Below, in pieces: positions 32,157 through 40,398 of a stretch of 40,517 nucleotides of DNA. The translations under genes and the position numbers were made by a program. Source of the stretch: Candidatus Mediterraneibacter faecipullorum (GTDB lineage: Bacteria > Bacillota > Clostridia > Lachnospirales > Lachnospiraceae); contig DWWO01000010.1 of assembly GCA_019119675.1 (NCBI GenBank), positions 1-40,517 on the forward strand, read 5' to 3'. Each line of letters opens with the position of its first letter. Position 1 is the first letter of the stretch. The notes beneath the pieces were generated by a model. That model made no database searches. It had not been told where the DNA came from and saw only the letters and a list, made by a program, of their open reading frames with translations.

Positions 32157-32813
32157 ATGGGATATAATGTAGCAATAGACGGACCGGCAGGGGCCGGAAA
32201 GAGCACCATAGCAAAACTGGTGGCGAAAGAAAAAGGCTATATTTATGTAGATACAGGGGCAATGTACCGGGCACTCGCCATCCATTTTCTTAAGAAAGGA
32301 ATTGCACCGGAGAATACGGAAGACATCATTGAAGCGTGCCGTGATGCGGATGTTTCTATCCGCTACGAAAATGGAGCTCAGCAGGTGTATTTGAATGGTG
32401 AAAATGTGACCGGCATGCTCCGCACAGAAGAAGTGGGAAACATGGCTTCTAAGACTTCAGCGATCCCGGATGTAAGGGAGAAGCTTCTGGAGCTTCAGAG
32501 GGCACTCGCAAAAGAAAATGATGTGATCATGGATGGTCGTGACATAGGCACAAATATCCTTCCCAATGCAGACGTCAAGATCTACCTGACGGCCAGCGTG
32601 GAGACACGGGCACAGCGTCGTTATGATGAACTCAAAGAGAAAGGAGAAGACTGTGATCTCGAGCAGATTGCCCAGGATATCAAAGAACGGGACGAACGCG
32701 ATATGAACCGTGAGACAGCTCCGCTTAAGAAAGCGGACGATGCGATCCTGGTAGACAGCTCACATATGACAATCCCGCAAGTTGTATCAGAGATCTGCAG
32801 TCACTGTAGATAA
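32157..32813 (+). CDS. cmk: cytidylate kinase (housekeeping)
   Basis: Cytoplasmic kinase that converts CMP/dCMP to the diphosphate, 218 residues. It begins YNVAIDGPAGAGKSTIAKLVA, with YVDTGAMYRALA near 34, VIMDGRDIGTNILPNAD near 125, and the lid region RAQRRYDELKEKG. The start at 32157 (MGYNVAIDG) follows GGGAGG by 10 nt; in-frame ATGs at 32124 and 32148 lie upstream of or within the ribosome site. It leads the conserved clostridial order cmk-ispH-rpsA, with ispH 5 bp downstream. Unlike the two cytidylate-kinase-like genes at 22058 and 26567, its P-loop is standard. Confidence 0.97.
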   Translation: MGYNVAIDGPAGAGKSTIAKLVAKEKGYIYVDTGAMYRALAIHFLKKGIAPENTEDIIEACRDADVSIRYENGAQQVYLNGENVTGMLRTEEVGNMASKTSAIPDVREKLLELQRALAKENDVIMDGRDIGTNILPNADVKIYLTASVETRAQRRYDELKEKGEDCDLEQIAQDIKERDERDMNRETAPLKKADDAILVDSSHMTIPQVVSEICSHCR

Positions 32814-32818
32814 TCTGT

Positions 32819-33670
32819 ATGAAAGTGATCAAAGCAAAAACTGCCGGCTTTTGTTTCGGGGTGAAGCGTGCCGTAGACACAGTCTATGAACAGGTCGATA
32901 CGTGCAGCGGACCGATATATACCTACGGGCCGATCATCCACAACGAAGAAGTGGTAAAAGATATGGAGAGTAAGGGTGTGGTCGTGCTCCGCACAGAAGA
33001 GGAACTGGATGACATATCCGGCGGGACCGTTATTATCCGTTCCCACGGGGTAGAAAAAAGAATCTATGACAAGCTGGAGGCAAAAGGGATACGCATTGTA
33101 GATGCCACATGTCCCTTTGTAAAAAAGATACACAACATTGTCCAGAAAGAGAGCGCTGCCGGGAAATACATCCTGATCATAGGCAGCCCTGATCATCCTG
33201 AAGTGATCGGGATCCGGGGATGGGCAGGAGAACATGCGGCGGTGGTCCAGAACACTGATGATATTGAAAATATCGATTTCAGTAAAAACAGGAATATATG
33301 TGTCGTATCCCAGACGACATTTAATTACAACAAATTTAAAGATTTAGTTGAAATTATCAAGAAAAAGAGTTATGATATTATTGTTTTAAATACAATCTGT
33401 AATGCTACGAAAGAGCGTCAGACAGAGGCTGAAAGCATCGCAGAGTCGGTGGATGCTATGATAGTTATTGGCGACAAACATAGTTCCAATACCCAGAAGT
33501 TATTTGAAATCTGCCATAGGGCATGTAACAATACGTACTATATACAGACACTTGACGATTTGGATTTGAATCAATTAGGGTCAGTGGAAACAGTAGGTAT
33601 TACAGCAGGGGCATCCACGCCCAACAATATAATTGAGGAGGTTCAAAATAATGTCAGAATTATCTTTTGA
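32819..33670 (+). CDS. ispH: 4-hydroxy-3-methylbut-2-enyl diphosphate reductase IspH
   Basis: The last enzyme of the MEP isoprenoid route; it makes IPP and DMAPP with a 4Fe-4S cluster. The three cluster cysteines are in AGFCFGVKRAV, DATCPFVKKIH and NTICNATKERQ, and the substrate-binding histidines are in YGPIIHNEEVV and RSHGVEK; GDKHSSNTQKL and TAGASTPN complete the pattern. Length is 283 residues, normal for the single-domain enzyme. In many Clostridia ispH is fused to the S1 protein; here the two are separate but overlap by 20 bp. The ribosome site before ATG 32819 is not strong, suggesting coupling to cmk. Confidence 0.97.
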   Translation: MKVIKAKTAGFCFGVKRAVDTVYEQVDTCSGPIYTYGPIIHNEEVVKDMESKGVVVLRTEEELDDISGGTVIIRSHGVEKRIYDKLEAKGIRIVDATCPFVKKIHNIVQKESAAGKYILIIGSPDHPEVIGIRGWAGEHAAVVQNTDDIENIDFSKNRNICVVSQTTFNYNKFKDLVEIIKKKSYDIIVLNTICNATKERQTEAESIAESVDAMIVIGDKHSSNTQKLFEICHRACNNTYYIQTLDDLDLNQLGSVETVGITAGASTPNNIIEEVQNNVRIIF

Positions 33671-34742
33671 ACAGATGTTAGACGAGTCATTCAAAACAAT
33701 TCGTAACGGAGAGGTGGTAGAAGGTACAGTAATCGATGTAAAACCGGACGAGATCATCCTGAACATCGGCTACAAGGCTGACGGTATCATTACAAAGAAT
33801 GAATATTCTAATGATCAGTCACTCGACCTTACAACAGTTGTTTCTGTTGGTGATAAAATGACAGTCAAAGTTCTGAAAGTAAATGACGGAGAAGGTCAGG
33901 TTCTTCTTACATATAAGAGACTTGCAGCCGAAAAAGGAAACGAAAGACTCCGTGAAGCATATGAGAACAAAGAAGTTCTCAAAGCCACAGTCACACAGAT
34001 CCTGGGTGGCGGCATCTGCGCAACAGTTGATGAAGTAAGAGTATTTATTCCTGCAAGCCTTGTATCTGATTCTTATGAGAAAGATCTCAGCAAGTACGAA
34101 GGACAGGAAATCGAATTCGTGATCAGCGAGTTCAACCCGAGAAGAAACCGCGTGATCGGTGACAGAAGACAGCTTCTTGTCGCAGAGCGCGCTGAAAAAC
34201 AGAAAGAATTATTCGCAAAACTTCAGGTCGGCGACAGGATTGACGGTACTGTCAAAAATGTAACGGACTTTGGTGCTTTTGTTGATCTTGGCGGAGTTGA
34301 CGGACTTCTTCATATTTCAGAAATGTCATGGGGCAGAGTAGACAATCCGAAGAAGCTCTTCCATGTAGGAGATCCACTGACAGTCCTCGTAAAAGACATC
34401 CATGATACAAAGATTGCGCTCAGCCTGAAGTTCCCGGAGACTAATCCGTGGGCAAATGCTGCTGAAGATTTTGCAGTCGGAAAGGTCATTACAGGAAAAG
34501 TTGCCCGCATGACAGATTTTGGTGCTTTTGTTGAACTTGCACCGGGAGTTGACGCTCTTCTTCATGTTTCACAGATTTCCAGAACTCATGTTGATAAGCC
34601 TTCTGACGTGCTCTCTATCGGTCAGGAGATCACTGCAAAGATTGTTGATCTTAACGAAGCAGAAAAGAAGATCAGTCTCAGCATGAAAGTACTGGAGCCG
34701 GAGCACACAGAAGAAGTTCCTGCAGAGGATGTTGAAGAATAG
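33651..34742 (+). CDS. rpsA: S1 RNA-binding-domain protein (ribosomal protein S1 homologue)
   Basis: A 363-residue RNA-binding protein with four S1 repeats: about 18-88 (GEVVEGTVIDVKPDEIILNIG), 103-168 (degenerate, KATVTQILGGGICATV), 188-257 (GTVKNVTDFGAFVDLGGVDGLLHISEMSW) and 275-343 (GKVARMTDFGAFVELAPGVDALLHVSQIS). Four repeats rather than six is usual for Bacillota S1-like proteins, which help mRNA binding but are not always essential for translation start. ATG 33651 follows GAGGAGGTTCAAAATA and lies inside the end of ispH (20-bp overlap), so it is either coupled to or evolutionarily split from ispH. A clear terminator follows at 34760. Confidence 0.93.
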   Translation: MSELSFEQMLDESFKTIRNGEVVEGTVIDVKPDEIILNIGYKADGIITKNEYSNDQSLDLTTVVSVGDKMTVKVLKVNDGEGQVLLTYKRLAAEKGNERLREAYENKEVLKATVTQILGGGICATVDEVRVFIPASLVSDSYEKDLSKYEGQEIEFVISEFNPRRNRVIGDRRQLLVAERAEKQKELFAKLQVGDRIDGTVKNVTDFGAFVDLGGVDGLLHISEMSWGRVDNPKKLFHVGDPLTVLVKDIHDTKIALSLKFPETNPWANAAEDFAVGKVITGKVARMTDFGAFVELAPGVDALLHVSQISRTHVDKPSDVLSIGQEITAKIVDLNEAEKKISLSMKVLEPEHTEEVPAEDVEE

Positions 34743-34759
34743 AATTATCTATGTATATA

Positions 34760-34793
34760 ACCGGAGCGGAAATTGACATCGCTTCGGTTTTTT
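34760..34793 (+). terminator. intrinsic terminator of cmk-ispH-rpsA
   Basis: ACCGGAGCG (34760-34768) pairs with CGCTTCGGT (34780-34788) with one G-T pair, followed by T6. It closes the operon 18 bp after the S1 stop. Confidence 0.88.
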
Positions 34794-34909
34794 ATGCATT
34801 ATTGTTAAATATTCAACGAGATGTTTGCACAAATATGCAATTTTTATTACATAATTACTGGATTTTACTGCTTTAATTTAGTACAATAAGATACATAAAT
34901 CAAAGGCGA

Positions 34910-34936
34910 AAACAGCGGTTAGTCAGACTGCTGTTT
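34910..34936. promoter_or_regulatory. hairpin in the rnf leader
   Basis: AAACAGC (34910-34916) and GCTGTTT (34930-34936) pair around a 13-nt loop, 26 bp before rnfC and across its leader. A TACAAT (34882-34887) upstream could be the -10, with no convincing -35. Another palindrome, TTTGCACAAATATGCAA, is at 34824-34840. The role is not known. Confidence 0.4.
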
Positions 34937-34962
34937 ATTTGCTGTTAGAAAGGAAGAGTAAA

Positions 34963-36282
34963 ATGGGACTTCTGACATTTAAAGGCGGAATCCATCCGGA
35001 TGATGGAAAACGCTTCTCTAAAGATCAGGCAATCCGTCCGATCATCCCAAAAGGTGATATGGTATATCCTCTTTCACAGCATATCGGTGCACCTGCAAAT
35101 CCGGTTGTGAAAAAGGGAGACCACGTTCTGAAAGGGCAGATGATCGCGGAAGCAGGCGGCTTTGTGTCTGCACCTGTCTATTCCTCTGTTTCAGGCACTG
35201 TAAAGGGACTCGAGCAGCACTTTAATCCGACAGGAAGCAAAACGGAATGCATTGTGATCGAAAATGACGGCGAGTACCAGGAAACTGAGTATGAGCCTGT
35301 AAAACCACTGGATGAAATGACAAGAGAGGAGATACTCGACAGAATAGGCAATGCCGGAATCGTCGGTATGGGCGGCGCTGGGTTCCCTACAAGGGTTAAA
35401 CTCTCACCAAAGGAACCGGACAAGATCGAGTATATCATTGCAAACTGTGCCGAGTGTGAACCGTATATCACAGCTGATTACAGAAGAATGCTGGAAAATA
35501 CGGAAGAACTTGTAAGTGGTATGAAAGTTGTCCTTTCGCTGTTTCCAAATGCAAAAGGATATTTTGCAGTTGAGGACAATAAGAAAGATTGTGCCGAAAA
35601 GATCAAAGCAGCTATCGCAGATGAGCCGCGTATGGATGTGAAACTTCTAATGACAAAGTATCCACAGGGTGCTGAGCGTCAGCTGATCTATGCCGTGACT
35701 AAACGAGCGATTAATTCGTCGATGTTGCCGGCAGATGCCGGATGCATCGTGGACAATGTGGAGACACTGATCGGGATACATACTGCGGTAGTAGAAGGAA
35801 AGCCGCTGATGGAGAGAGTTGTTACTGTGAGCGGAGATGCTATAGCGTCCCCTGGCAACTTTAAAGTGCTTCTGGGAACAAACCATCAGGAACTGATCGA
35901 AGCAGCCGGTGGATTTTCTGCAGAGCCTGAGAAACTGATCTCCGGTGGGCCGATGATGGGCTTCGCCATGGTAACTACAGATGCACCGGTTACAAAGACT
36001 TCTTCCTCCATACTTGCATTTAAGGAGGATGCAGTTACAAAGGACCCGGAGACGGCATGCATTAACTGTGGAAGATGTGTAGAGGTCTGTCCGAGCAGAA
36101 TCGTACCATCCAGGCTGGCGGATCTGGCACAGCGGCATGACGAGGATGCTTTTGTTGCAATGAACGGACTTGAGTGTGTAGAATGCGGTTCATGTAGTTA
36201 TGTATGCCCTGCGAAGAGACCTCTGAAGCAGGCAATCGGCTCCATGCGCAAGACAGCGCTTGCAAACAAGAGGAAAAAGTAA
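34963..36282 (+). CDS. rnfC: Rnf complex subunit RnfC
   Basis: Peripheral iron-sulfur and flavin-binding subunit of the ferredoxin:NAD+ oxidoreductase, 439 residues. It contains the GGIHPDDGKRFSKD start, GMGGAGFPTRVKLSP (nucleotide binding near 135), NCAECEPYITADYRRM, and two 4Fe-4S sites, CINCGRCVEVCPSR near 367 and CVECGSCSYVCPAKRP near 405. The start at 34963 follows GAAAGGAAG. It lacks the long Ala/Lys-rich tail found in proteobacterial RnfC, as is normal in clostridia. It opens rnfCDGEAB and is likely the NAD+-facing subunit. Confidence 0.96.
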   Translation: MGLLTFKGGIHPDDGKRFSKDQAIRPIIPKGDMVYPLSQHIGAPANPVVKKGDHVLKGQMIAEAGGFVSAPVYSSVSGTVKGLEQHFNPTGSKTECIVIENDGEYQETEYEPVKPLDEMTREEILDRIGNAGIVGMGGAGFPTRVKLSPKEPDKIEYIIANCAECEPYITADYRRMLENTEELVSGMKVVLSLFPNAKGYFAVEDNKKDCAEKIKAAIADEPRMDVKLLMTKYPQGAERQLIYAVTKRAINSSMLPADAGCIVDNVETLIGIHTAVVEGKPLMERVVTVSGDAIASPGNFKVLLGTNHQELIEAAGGFSAEPEKLISGGPMMGFAMVTTDAPVTKTSSSILAFKEDAVTKDPETACINCGRCVEVCPSRIVPSRLADLAQRHDEDAFVAMNGLECVECGSCSYVCPAKRPLKQAIGSMRKTALANKRKK

Positions 36283-36298
36283 GAGAGGTGAGAAGGAA

Positions 36299-37231
36299 TT
36301 GAACGAGAAATTAAATGTATCATCATCGCCGCACATCCGTGACAAGGCCAAAAGCAGCAATATTATGCTCATGGTCATCATCGGACTTCTCCCTGCAACT
36401 CTGTTTGGAATCTGGAATTTCCGTCATGAGAACGCATGGATACTTGTTGTCGTCACAACTGCTGCGGCTGTTTTATCTGAGTATATCTGGGAAAAGTTAA
36501 TGCATAAGCCAATCACGATCAAAGACTGCAGTGCAGCCGTGACCGGACTTCTGCTTGCTCTGAACCTCCCGCCCACACTTCCCTGGTGGATGGGTGTCGT
36601 CGGAGCAGTATTTGCGATCATAGTAGTTAAACAGCTTTTCGGCGGACTGGGACAGAACTTCATGAACCCGGCGCTTGCAGCACGCTGTTTCCTCCTGATC
36701 TGTTTTACCGGGCAGATGACATATTTCGTCTATGACGGAGTGACCGGTGCAACACCTCTTGCCAATCTGAAGGCAGGAGAAGCAGTCAACACAATGGATA
36801 TGCTGCTCGGCTTCACACGAGGTACGATCGGAGAGACATCTGTCATCGCCATCATGATCGGAGCGATGTTTCTGATTTTGATGGGAGTGATCGATCTACG
36901 CATCCCGGGATCGTATATTGTATCTTTTGTTGTATTTATCGTACTGTTCGGGGGACACGGGCTTGACGCACAGTATATTACTGCACATTTGTGCGGCGGC
37001 GGTCTGATGCTCGGTGCATGGTTCATGGCGACAGATTATGTAACTTCTCCGATCACGAGCAGCGGGAAGATCATATACGGAATATGCATGGGACTTCTGA
37101 CCGGACTATTCCGTCTCTTCGGCGGTTCAGCGGAAGGTGTATCTTATGCGATCATTATCAGTAACCTTTTAGTTCCACTGATCGAAAAGGTTACTCTTCC
37201 AAAACCATTTGGTAAAGGAGGAGAGAAGTAA
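36299..37231 (+). CDS. rnfD: Rnf complex subunit RnfD (TTG start)
   Basis: Membrane subunit of about 310 residues and some eight to nine helices, with FMN bound covalently to a threonine: the site is DGVTGATPLANLK near residue 148. The N-terminus reads (M)NEKLNVSSSPHIRDK, as in clostridial RnfD. No ATG fits there; TTG at 36299 lies 8 nt after an AGGTG site. An ATG at 36260 would start inside rnfC without a ribosome site. The gene is 16 bp after rnfC and its last base is the first of rnfG (TAATG). Confidence 0.94.
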   Translation: MNEKLNVSSSPHIRDKAKSSNIMLMVIIGLLPATLFGIWNFRHENAWILVVVTTAAAVLSEYIWEKLMHKPITIKDCSAAVTGLLLALNLPPTLPWWMGVVGAVFAIIVVKQLFGGLGQNFMNPALAARCFLLICFTGQMTYFVYDGVTGATPLANLKAGEAVNTMDMLLGFTRGTIGETSVIAIMIGAMFLILMGVIDLRIPGSYIVSFVVFIVLFGGHGLDAQYITAHLCGGGLMLGAWFMATDYVTSPITSSGKIIYGICMGLLTGLFRLFGGSAEGVSYAIIISNLLVPLIEKVTLPKPFGKGGEK

Positions 37232-37857
37232 TGAATAAGATAGTCAAAAACACGATGATCCTGACAGCGATCACAGTCGTATCCGGACTTCTTCTGGGTG
37301 TCGTATACGATATTACAAAGGAACCCATCGCTCAGGCACAGGAAAATACAAAACAGGAGGCATACAGGGCGGTTCTCTCCGATGCTTCTTCATTCGAAGC
37401 TGTTGATTTTGATGCGAACAGCGCTTCTTCACTGCTCTCGGAAAATGGATACACTTCCGATGAGATCACCGAGGTAGTTGAAGGGACAGACGACAGCGGT
37501 GAAACTGTCGGATATGTTATCAGTGTCCAGTCCAGTGAAGCGTATGATGGCACTCTGGAGTTATCTGTAGGTATCGCCACAGACGGCACTGTAAAAGGTG
37601 TGGAAATGCTAGATATCAGTGAAACAGCTGGTCTCGGTATGAAAGCGGATGAGGCAGAATTCAAAGATCAGTTTAAAGATAAAAACGTAGAGAAATTTAC
37701 CTATACTAAGACCGGTGAAGATGGCGACGATATGATCGACGCTATCAGCGGCGCTACGATCACAACAAACGCCGTTACCAATGCCGTGGATTCCGCGCTT
37801 GTTTATTATCAGAATGAATTAGGCGGCAGCCAGTTAGGAGGCGAAGTCAATGAATAA
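37231..37857 (+). CDS. rnfG: Rnf complex subunit RnfG
   Basis: A 208-residue subunit with one N-terminal membrane helix (about 8-28) and an extracytoplasmic FMN-binding domain. The covalent flavin site is in the SGATITTNAV stretch near residue 178, where a threonine carries the FMN. Marks before it are the GYVISVQSSEAYDGTLELSVGI and LDISETAGLGMKADE stretches. It begins on the last base of the rnfD stop and follows AAAGGAGGAGAGAAG, and its end overlaps rnfE by 8 bp, so translation along the operon is coupled. Confidence 0.95.
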   Translation: MNKIVKNTMILTAITVVSGLLLGVVYDITKEPIAQAQENTKQEAYRAVLSDASSFEAVDFDANSASSLLSENGYTSDEITEVVEGTDDSGETVGYVISVQSSEAYDGTLELSVGIATDGTVKGVEMLDISETAGLGMKADEAEFKDQFKDKNVEKFTYTKTGEDGDDMIDAISGATITTNAVTNAVDSALVYYQNELGGSQLGGEVNE

Positions 37858-38608
37858 ATGTACAGAACGTATTTTTAACGGACTTGTAAAAGAAAACCCG
37901 ACATTCGTCCTCATGCTCGGAATGTGTCCGACTCTGGCGGTCACCACATCCGCCACCAACGGTATCGGGATGGGACTTTCTACAACAGCTGTGCTGATCA
38001 TGTCAAACATGCTGATCTCCATGCTGAGAAAGATCATTCCGGATTCTGTGAGAATGCCGGCATTTATTGTAGTTGTTGCATCTTTCGTGACGATTGTGGA
38101 TTTCCTTTTGGAAGGATTCGTCCCGAGTCTGTATGACTCTCTTGGACTTTATATACCGCTGATCGTGGTGAACTGTATCATCCTTGGTCGTGCGGAAAGT
38201 TATGCATCAAAGAACCCTGTACTCCCGTCTATTTTCGACGGTGTTGGTATGGGACTTGGATTTACAGTGGGGCTGACATGTATCGGTATCGTAAGAGAAC
38301 TGATCGGCGCAGGCCAGATCTTCGGATTTCAGGTTATGCCGGACTCCTATGAACCATTTACGATCTTCATCCTTGCTCCGGGTGCATTCTTTGTACTTGC
38401 CTGTCTGGTCGCTCTTCAGAACAAAGTGAAGAAGAATCTGGCAAAGAAGGGCAAGGAGGTTCCGAAAACTGCGGGCTGCGGCGAGGGATGTGCCTCCTGT
38501 GCAAGCAAAGGGATCTGCGGAGGACACCTGTCAGGCTCAGAAACAGTTTCTGAAATGTCTGCCTTAAAAAAAGATGCAGATAAAACGAATGAACAGGAGG
38601 GAGTATAA
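37850..38608 (+). CDS. rnfE: Rnf complex subunit RnfE with Cys-rich tail
   Basis: An integral membrane subunit (252 residues) with about six helices in the first ~190 residues; NGLVKENPTFVLMLGMCPTLAVTTSATNG and NCIILGRAESYA are typical. The tail is unusual: after the last helix and a basic linker there are four close cysteines, C210, C214, C217 and C223 (GCGEGCASCASKGICGG), then ~28 charged residues. Such a motif could bind a metal or Fe-S cluster at the cytoplasmic face; this is an inference. It overlaps rnfG by 8 bp, and rnfA follows directly. Confidence 0.94.
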   Translation: MNKCTERIFNGLVKENPTFVLMLGMCPTLAVTTSATNGIGMGLSTTAVLIMSNMLISMLRKIIPDSVRMPAFIVVVASFVTIVDFLLEGFVPSLYDSLGLYIPLIVVNCIILGRAESYASKNPVLPSIFDGVGMGLGFTVGLTCIGIVRELIGAGQIFGFQVMPDSYEPFTIFILAPGAFFVLACLVALQNKVKKNLAKKGKEVPKTAGCGEGCASCASKGICGGHLSGSETVSEMSALKKDADKTNEQEGV

Positions 38609-39199
38609 ATGCAGGAATTACTTTTGATCGCAGTCGGTTCTGCGTTCGTTAATAACGTTGTACTCAGCCAGTTCCTCGGGATCTGTCCATTCCTGGGAGT
38701 TTCTAAAAATGTTAAGACAGCTGCTGGAATGGGCGGCGCCGTAGTATTCGTCATCACGATTGCATCTTTTGTGACCGGGTTGATCTATAAATTCATTCTC
38801 GGCAATCCGAATATTATGGGTGGAGAGCTTGAATATCTGAACACGATCGTGTTCATCCTTGTCATCGCGGCACTGGTACAGTTTGTCGAAATGTTTTTAA
38901 AGAAATCCATACCGTCTCTCTACAATGCACTCGGTGTCTATCTGCCGCTCATCACAACAAACTGTGCTGTTCTCGGTGTTGCATTGACAAATGTAGAGAG
39001 TGGCTACGGACTTCTGACTGGTGTTGTAAACGGATTTGCAACCGCAGCCGGATTCCTTGTTTCCATCGTACTTATGGCAGGTATCCGTGAAAAGACAGAG
39101 CACAATGATGTACCGGAATCCTTTAAAGGAACTCCGATCGTACTCGTGACAGCAGGTCTGATGGCGATTGCATTCTTCGGATTCTCAGGATTGATATAG
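38609..39199 (+). CDS. rnfA: Rnf complex subunit RnfA
   Basis: A 196-residue membrane protein of six helices, homologous to RnfE and inserted in opposite orientation in the complex. Typical stretches: SAFVNNVVLSQFLGICPFLGVSKN near residue 10, IPSLYNALGVYLPLITTNCAVLGVAL near 93, and GFATAAGFLVSIVLMAGIRE near 130. The cysteine of each half (in GICPFLG and TTNCAVLG) corresponds to those reported to hold a membrane Fe-S centre with RnfE. Start and rnfE stop are adjacent (TAA ATG), with CAGGAGGGAGTATAA before it. Confidence 0.96.
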   Translation: MQELLLIAVGSAFVNNVVLSQFLGICPFLGVSKNVKTAAGMGGAVVFVITIASFVTGLIYKFILGNPNIMGGELEYLNTIVFILVIAALVQFVEMFLKKSIPSLYNALGVYLPLITTNCAVLGVALTNVESGYGLLTGVVNGFATAAGFLVSIVLMAGIREKTEHNDVPESFKGTPIVLVTAGLMAIAFFGFSGLI

Positions 39200-39212
39200 G
39201 AGGGAAGATGAT

Positions 39213-40007
39213 ATGAGTATAATGGGAATTATTCTGGCCGTCGTCGTAGTCGGCGCTACAGGACTGTTCATCGGCATCTTCCTCGGAGTATCCGACAAAG
39301 CATTTGCTGTAGAGACAGATGAGAGAGAAGATGCTATCCTGGAAGTACTGCCGGGAAATAACTGCGGCGGATGCGGTTATGCCGGATGTTCCGGCCTTGC
39401 CGCGGCAATCGTGGCCGGTGAAGCCGAAGTCGGCGGATGCCCGGTAGGCGGTGCCCCTGTAGCTGAGAAAATCGGCGCGATCATGGGCGTAGATGCAGGA
39501 GAGCAGGAGAGGGAAGTCGCATTTGTAAAATGCGGCGGTACCTGTGAAAAGGCAAAGACAGAATATGAATATTATGGGATCAAGGACTGCGTCATGGCAA
39601 GCCAGATGCAGGACGGCGGTGCAAAGGGCTGTGCATACGGATGCCTCGGTTATGGCTCCTGCGTGGCTGCCTGCCCCTTTGACGCGATCCACATCGTAGA
39701 CGGTATTGCCGTCGTAGACAAAGAAGCATGCAAGGCCTGCGGTAAATGTGTAGCTGCCTGTCCGAAACATCTGATCGAACTGATCCCGTACAAACAGCAG
39801 ACATTCGTTCAGTGTAATTCTAATGAAAAAGGTAAAGCACTGATGGATGTATGCCAGGTGGGATGTATCGGCTGTCGGCTCTGTGAAAAGAACTGTGAAG
39901 CAGGCGCTATTACGGTAAGCAACTTCCTTGCACACATCGATGCAGATAAATGTACGAACTGCGGCATGTGCGCAGAGAAATGCCCGAGGAAGATCATTAA
40001 GATATAA
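39213..40007 (+). CDS. rnfB: Rnf complex subunit RnfB
   Basis: The ferredoxin-facing subunit, 264 residues. One N-terminal helix (about 3-24) anchors it. A 4Fe-4S domain follows (NCGGCGYAGCSGLAAAIVAG with the last Cys in VGGCPVGG), then four more Cys-rich motifs: CAYGCLGYGSCVAACPF, CKACGKCVAACPK, CIGCRLCEKNCEAG and CTNCGMCAEKCPR. It should take electrons from reduced ferredoxin and hand them to the membrane subunits. The start follows TAGGAGGGAAGATGAT. It ends the operon; no simple terminator is seen, only a short GTCCG/CGGAC stem near 40046 and the long palindrome at 40086. Confidence 0.96.
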   Translation: MSIMGIILAVVVVGATGLFIGIFLGVSDKAFAVETDEREDAILEVLPGNNCGGCGYAGCSGLAAAIVAGEAEVGGCPVGGAPVAEKIGAIMGVDAGEQEREVAFVKCGGTCEKAKTEYEYYGIKDCVMASQMQDGGAKGCAYGCLGYGSCVAACPFDAIHIVDGIAVVDKEACKACGKCVAACPKHLIELIPYKQQTFVQCNSNEKGKALMDVCQVGCIGCRLCEKNCEAGAITVSNFLAHIDADKCTNCGMCAEKCPRKIIKI

Positions 40008-40085
40008 ATTCGTGTTTCTCGGACTGAATACCGATGATATAAAGTCCGAAAACGGACGGAAGATGAAGCACTGAAATACTTTTTT

Positions 40086-40290
40086 GAGAGGACCGGCATG
40101 TGCTTCGGGCTCCGCTCCGTAATTCGGGAAAAATTAAAGGCTCTGAAAGTTGATTAAAAGCAAAGCCTAAAAATGGAGAACTCGGCTTCGCCTCAAACAC
40201 TCCATTTTCAGGCTTAACATCATCTTCCGGAGCCTTAACTTTTTCCATCGAATTACTTCGAAGTCGCCTTCCTCGCATACCGGTCCTCTC
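40086..40290. repeat. 205-bp long imperfect palindrome after rnfB
   Basis: Outer arms GAGAGGACCGGCATG (40086-40100) and GCATACCGGTCCTCTC (40275-40290) match with one mismatch. Inner arms are 40164-40178 and 40200-40214 (AGCCT-AAAATGGAG, one mismatch) around a 21-nt loop, with AAGGCTC stems between. A minus-strand open frame of 93 codons (40278-39997) results from the palindrome and has no supporting ribosome site. The gap 40008-40517 contains no gene. Confidence 0.75.
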
Positions 40291-40398
40291 TTTTTAAGTC
40301 TTCCCACGCCTCATCTCCGTCCCTTTTCTACTTTATCACATTCGGCAGTCACTCCGAAAAAACTGAAAGTCAAAGAAATCGGTTGAAACAGGAACGCA

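Noticed and set aside
39997-40278. 93-codon minus-strand frame after rnfB
   Set aside because: It lies almost wholly inside a long palindrome, has no ribosome site, and half of it is the folded arm of the repeat.
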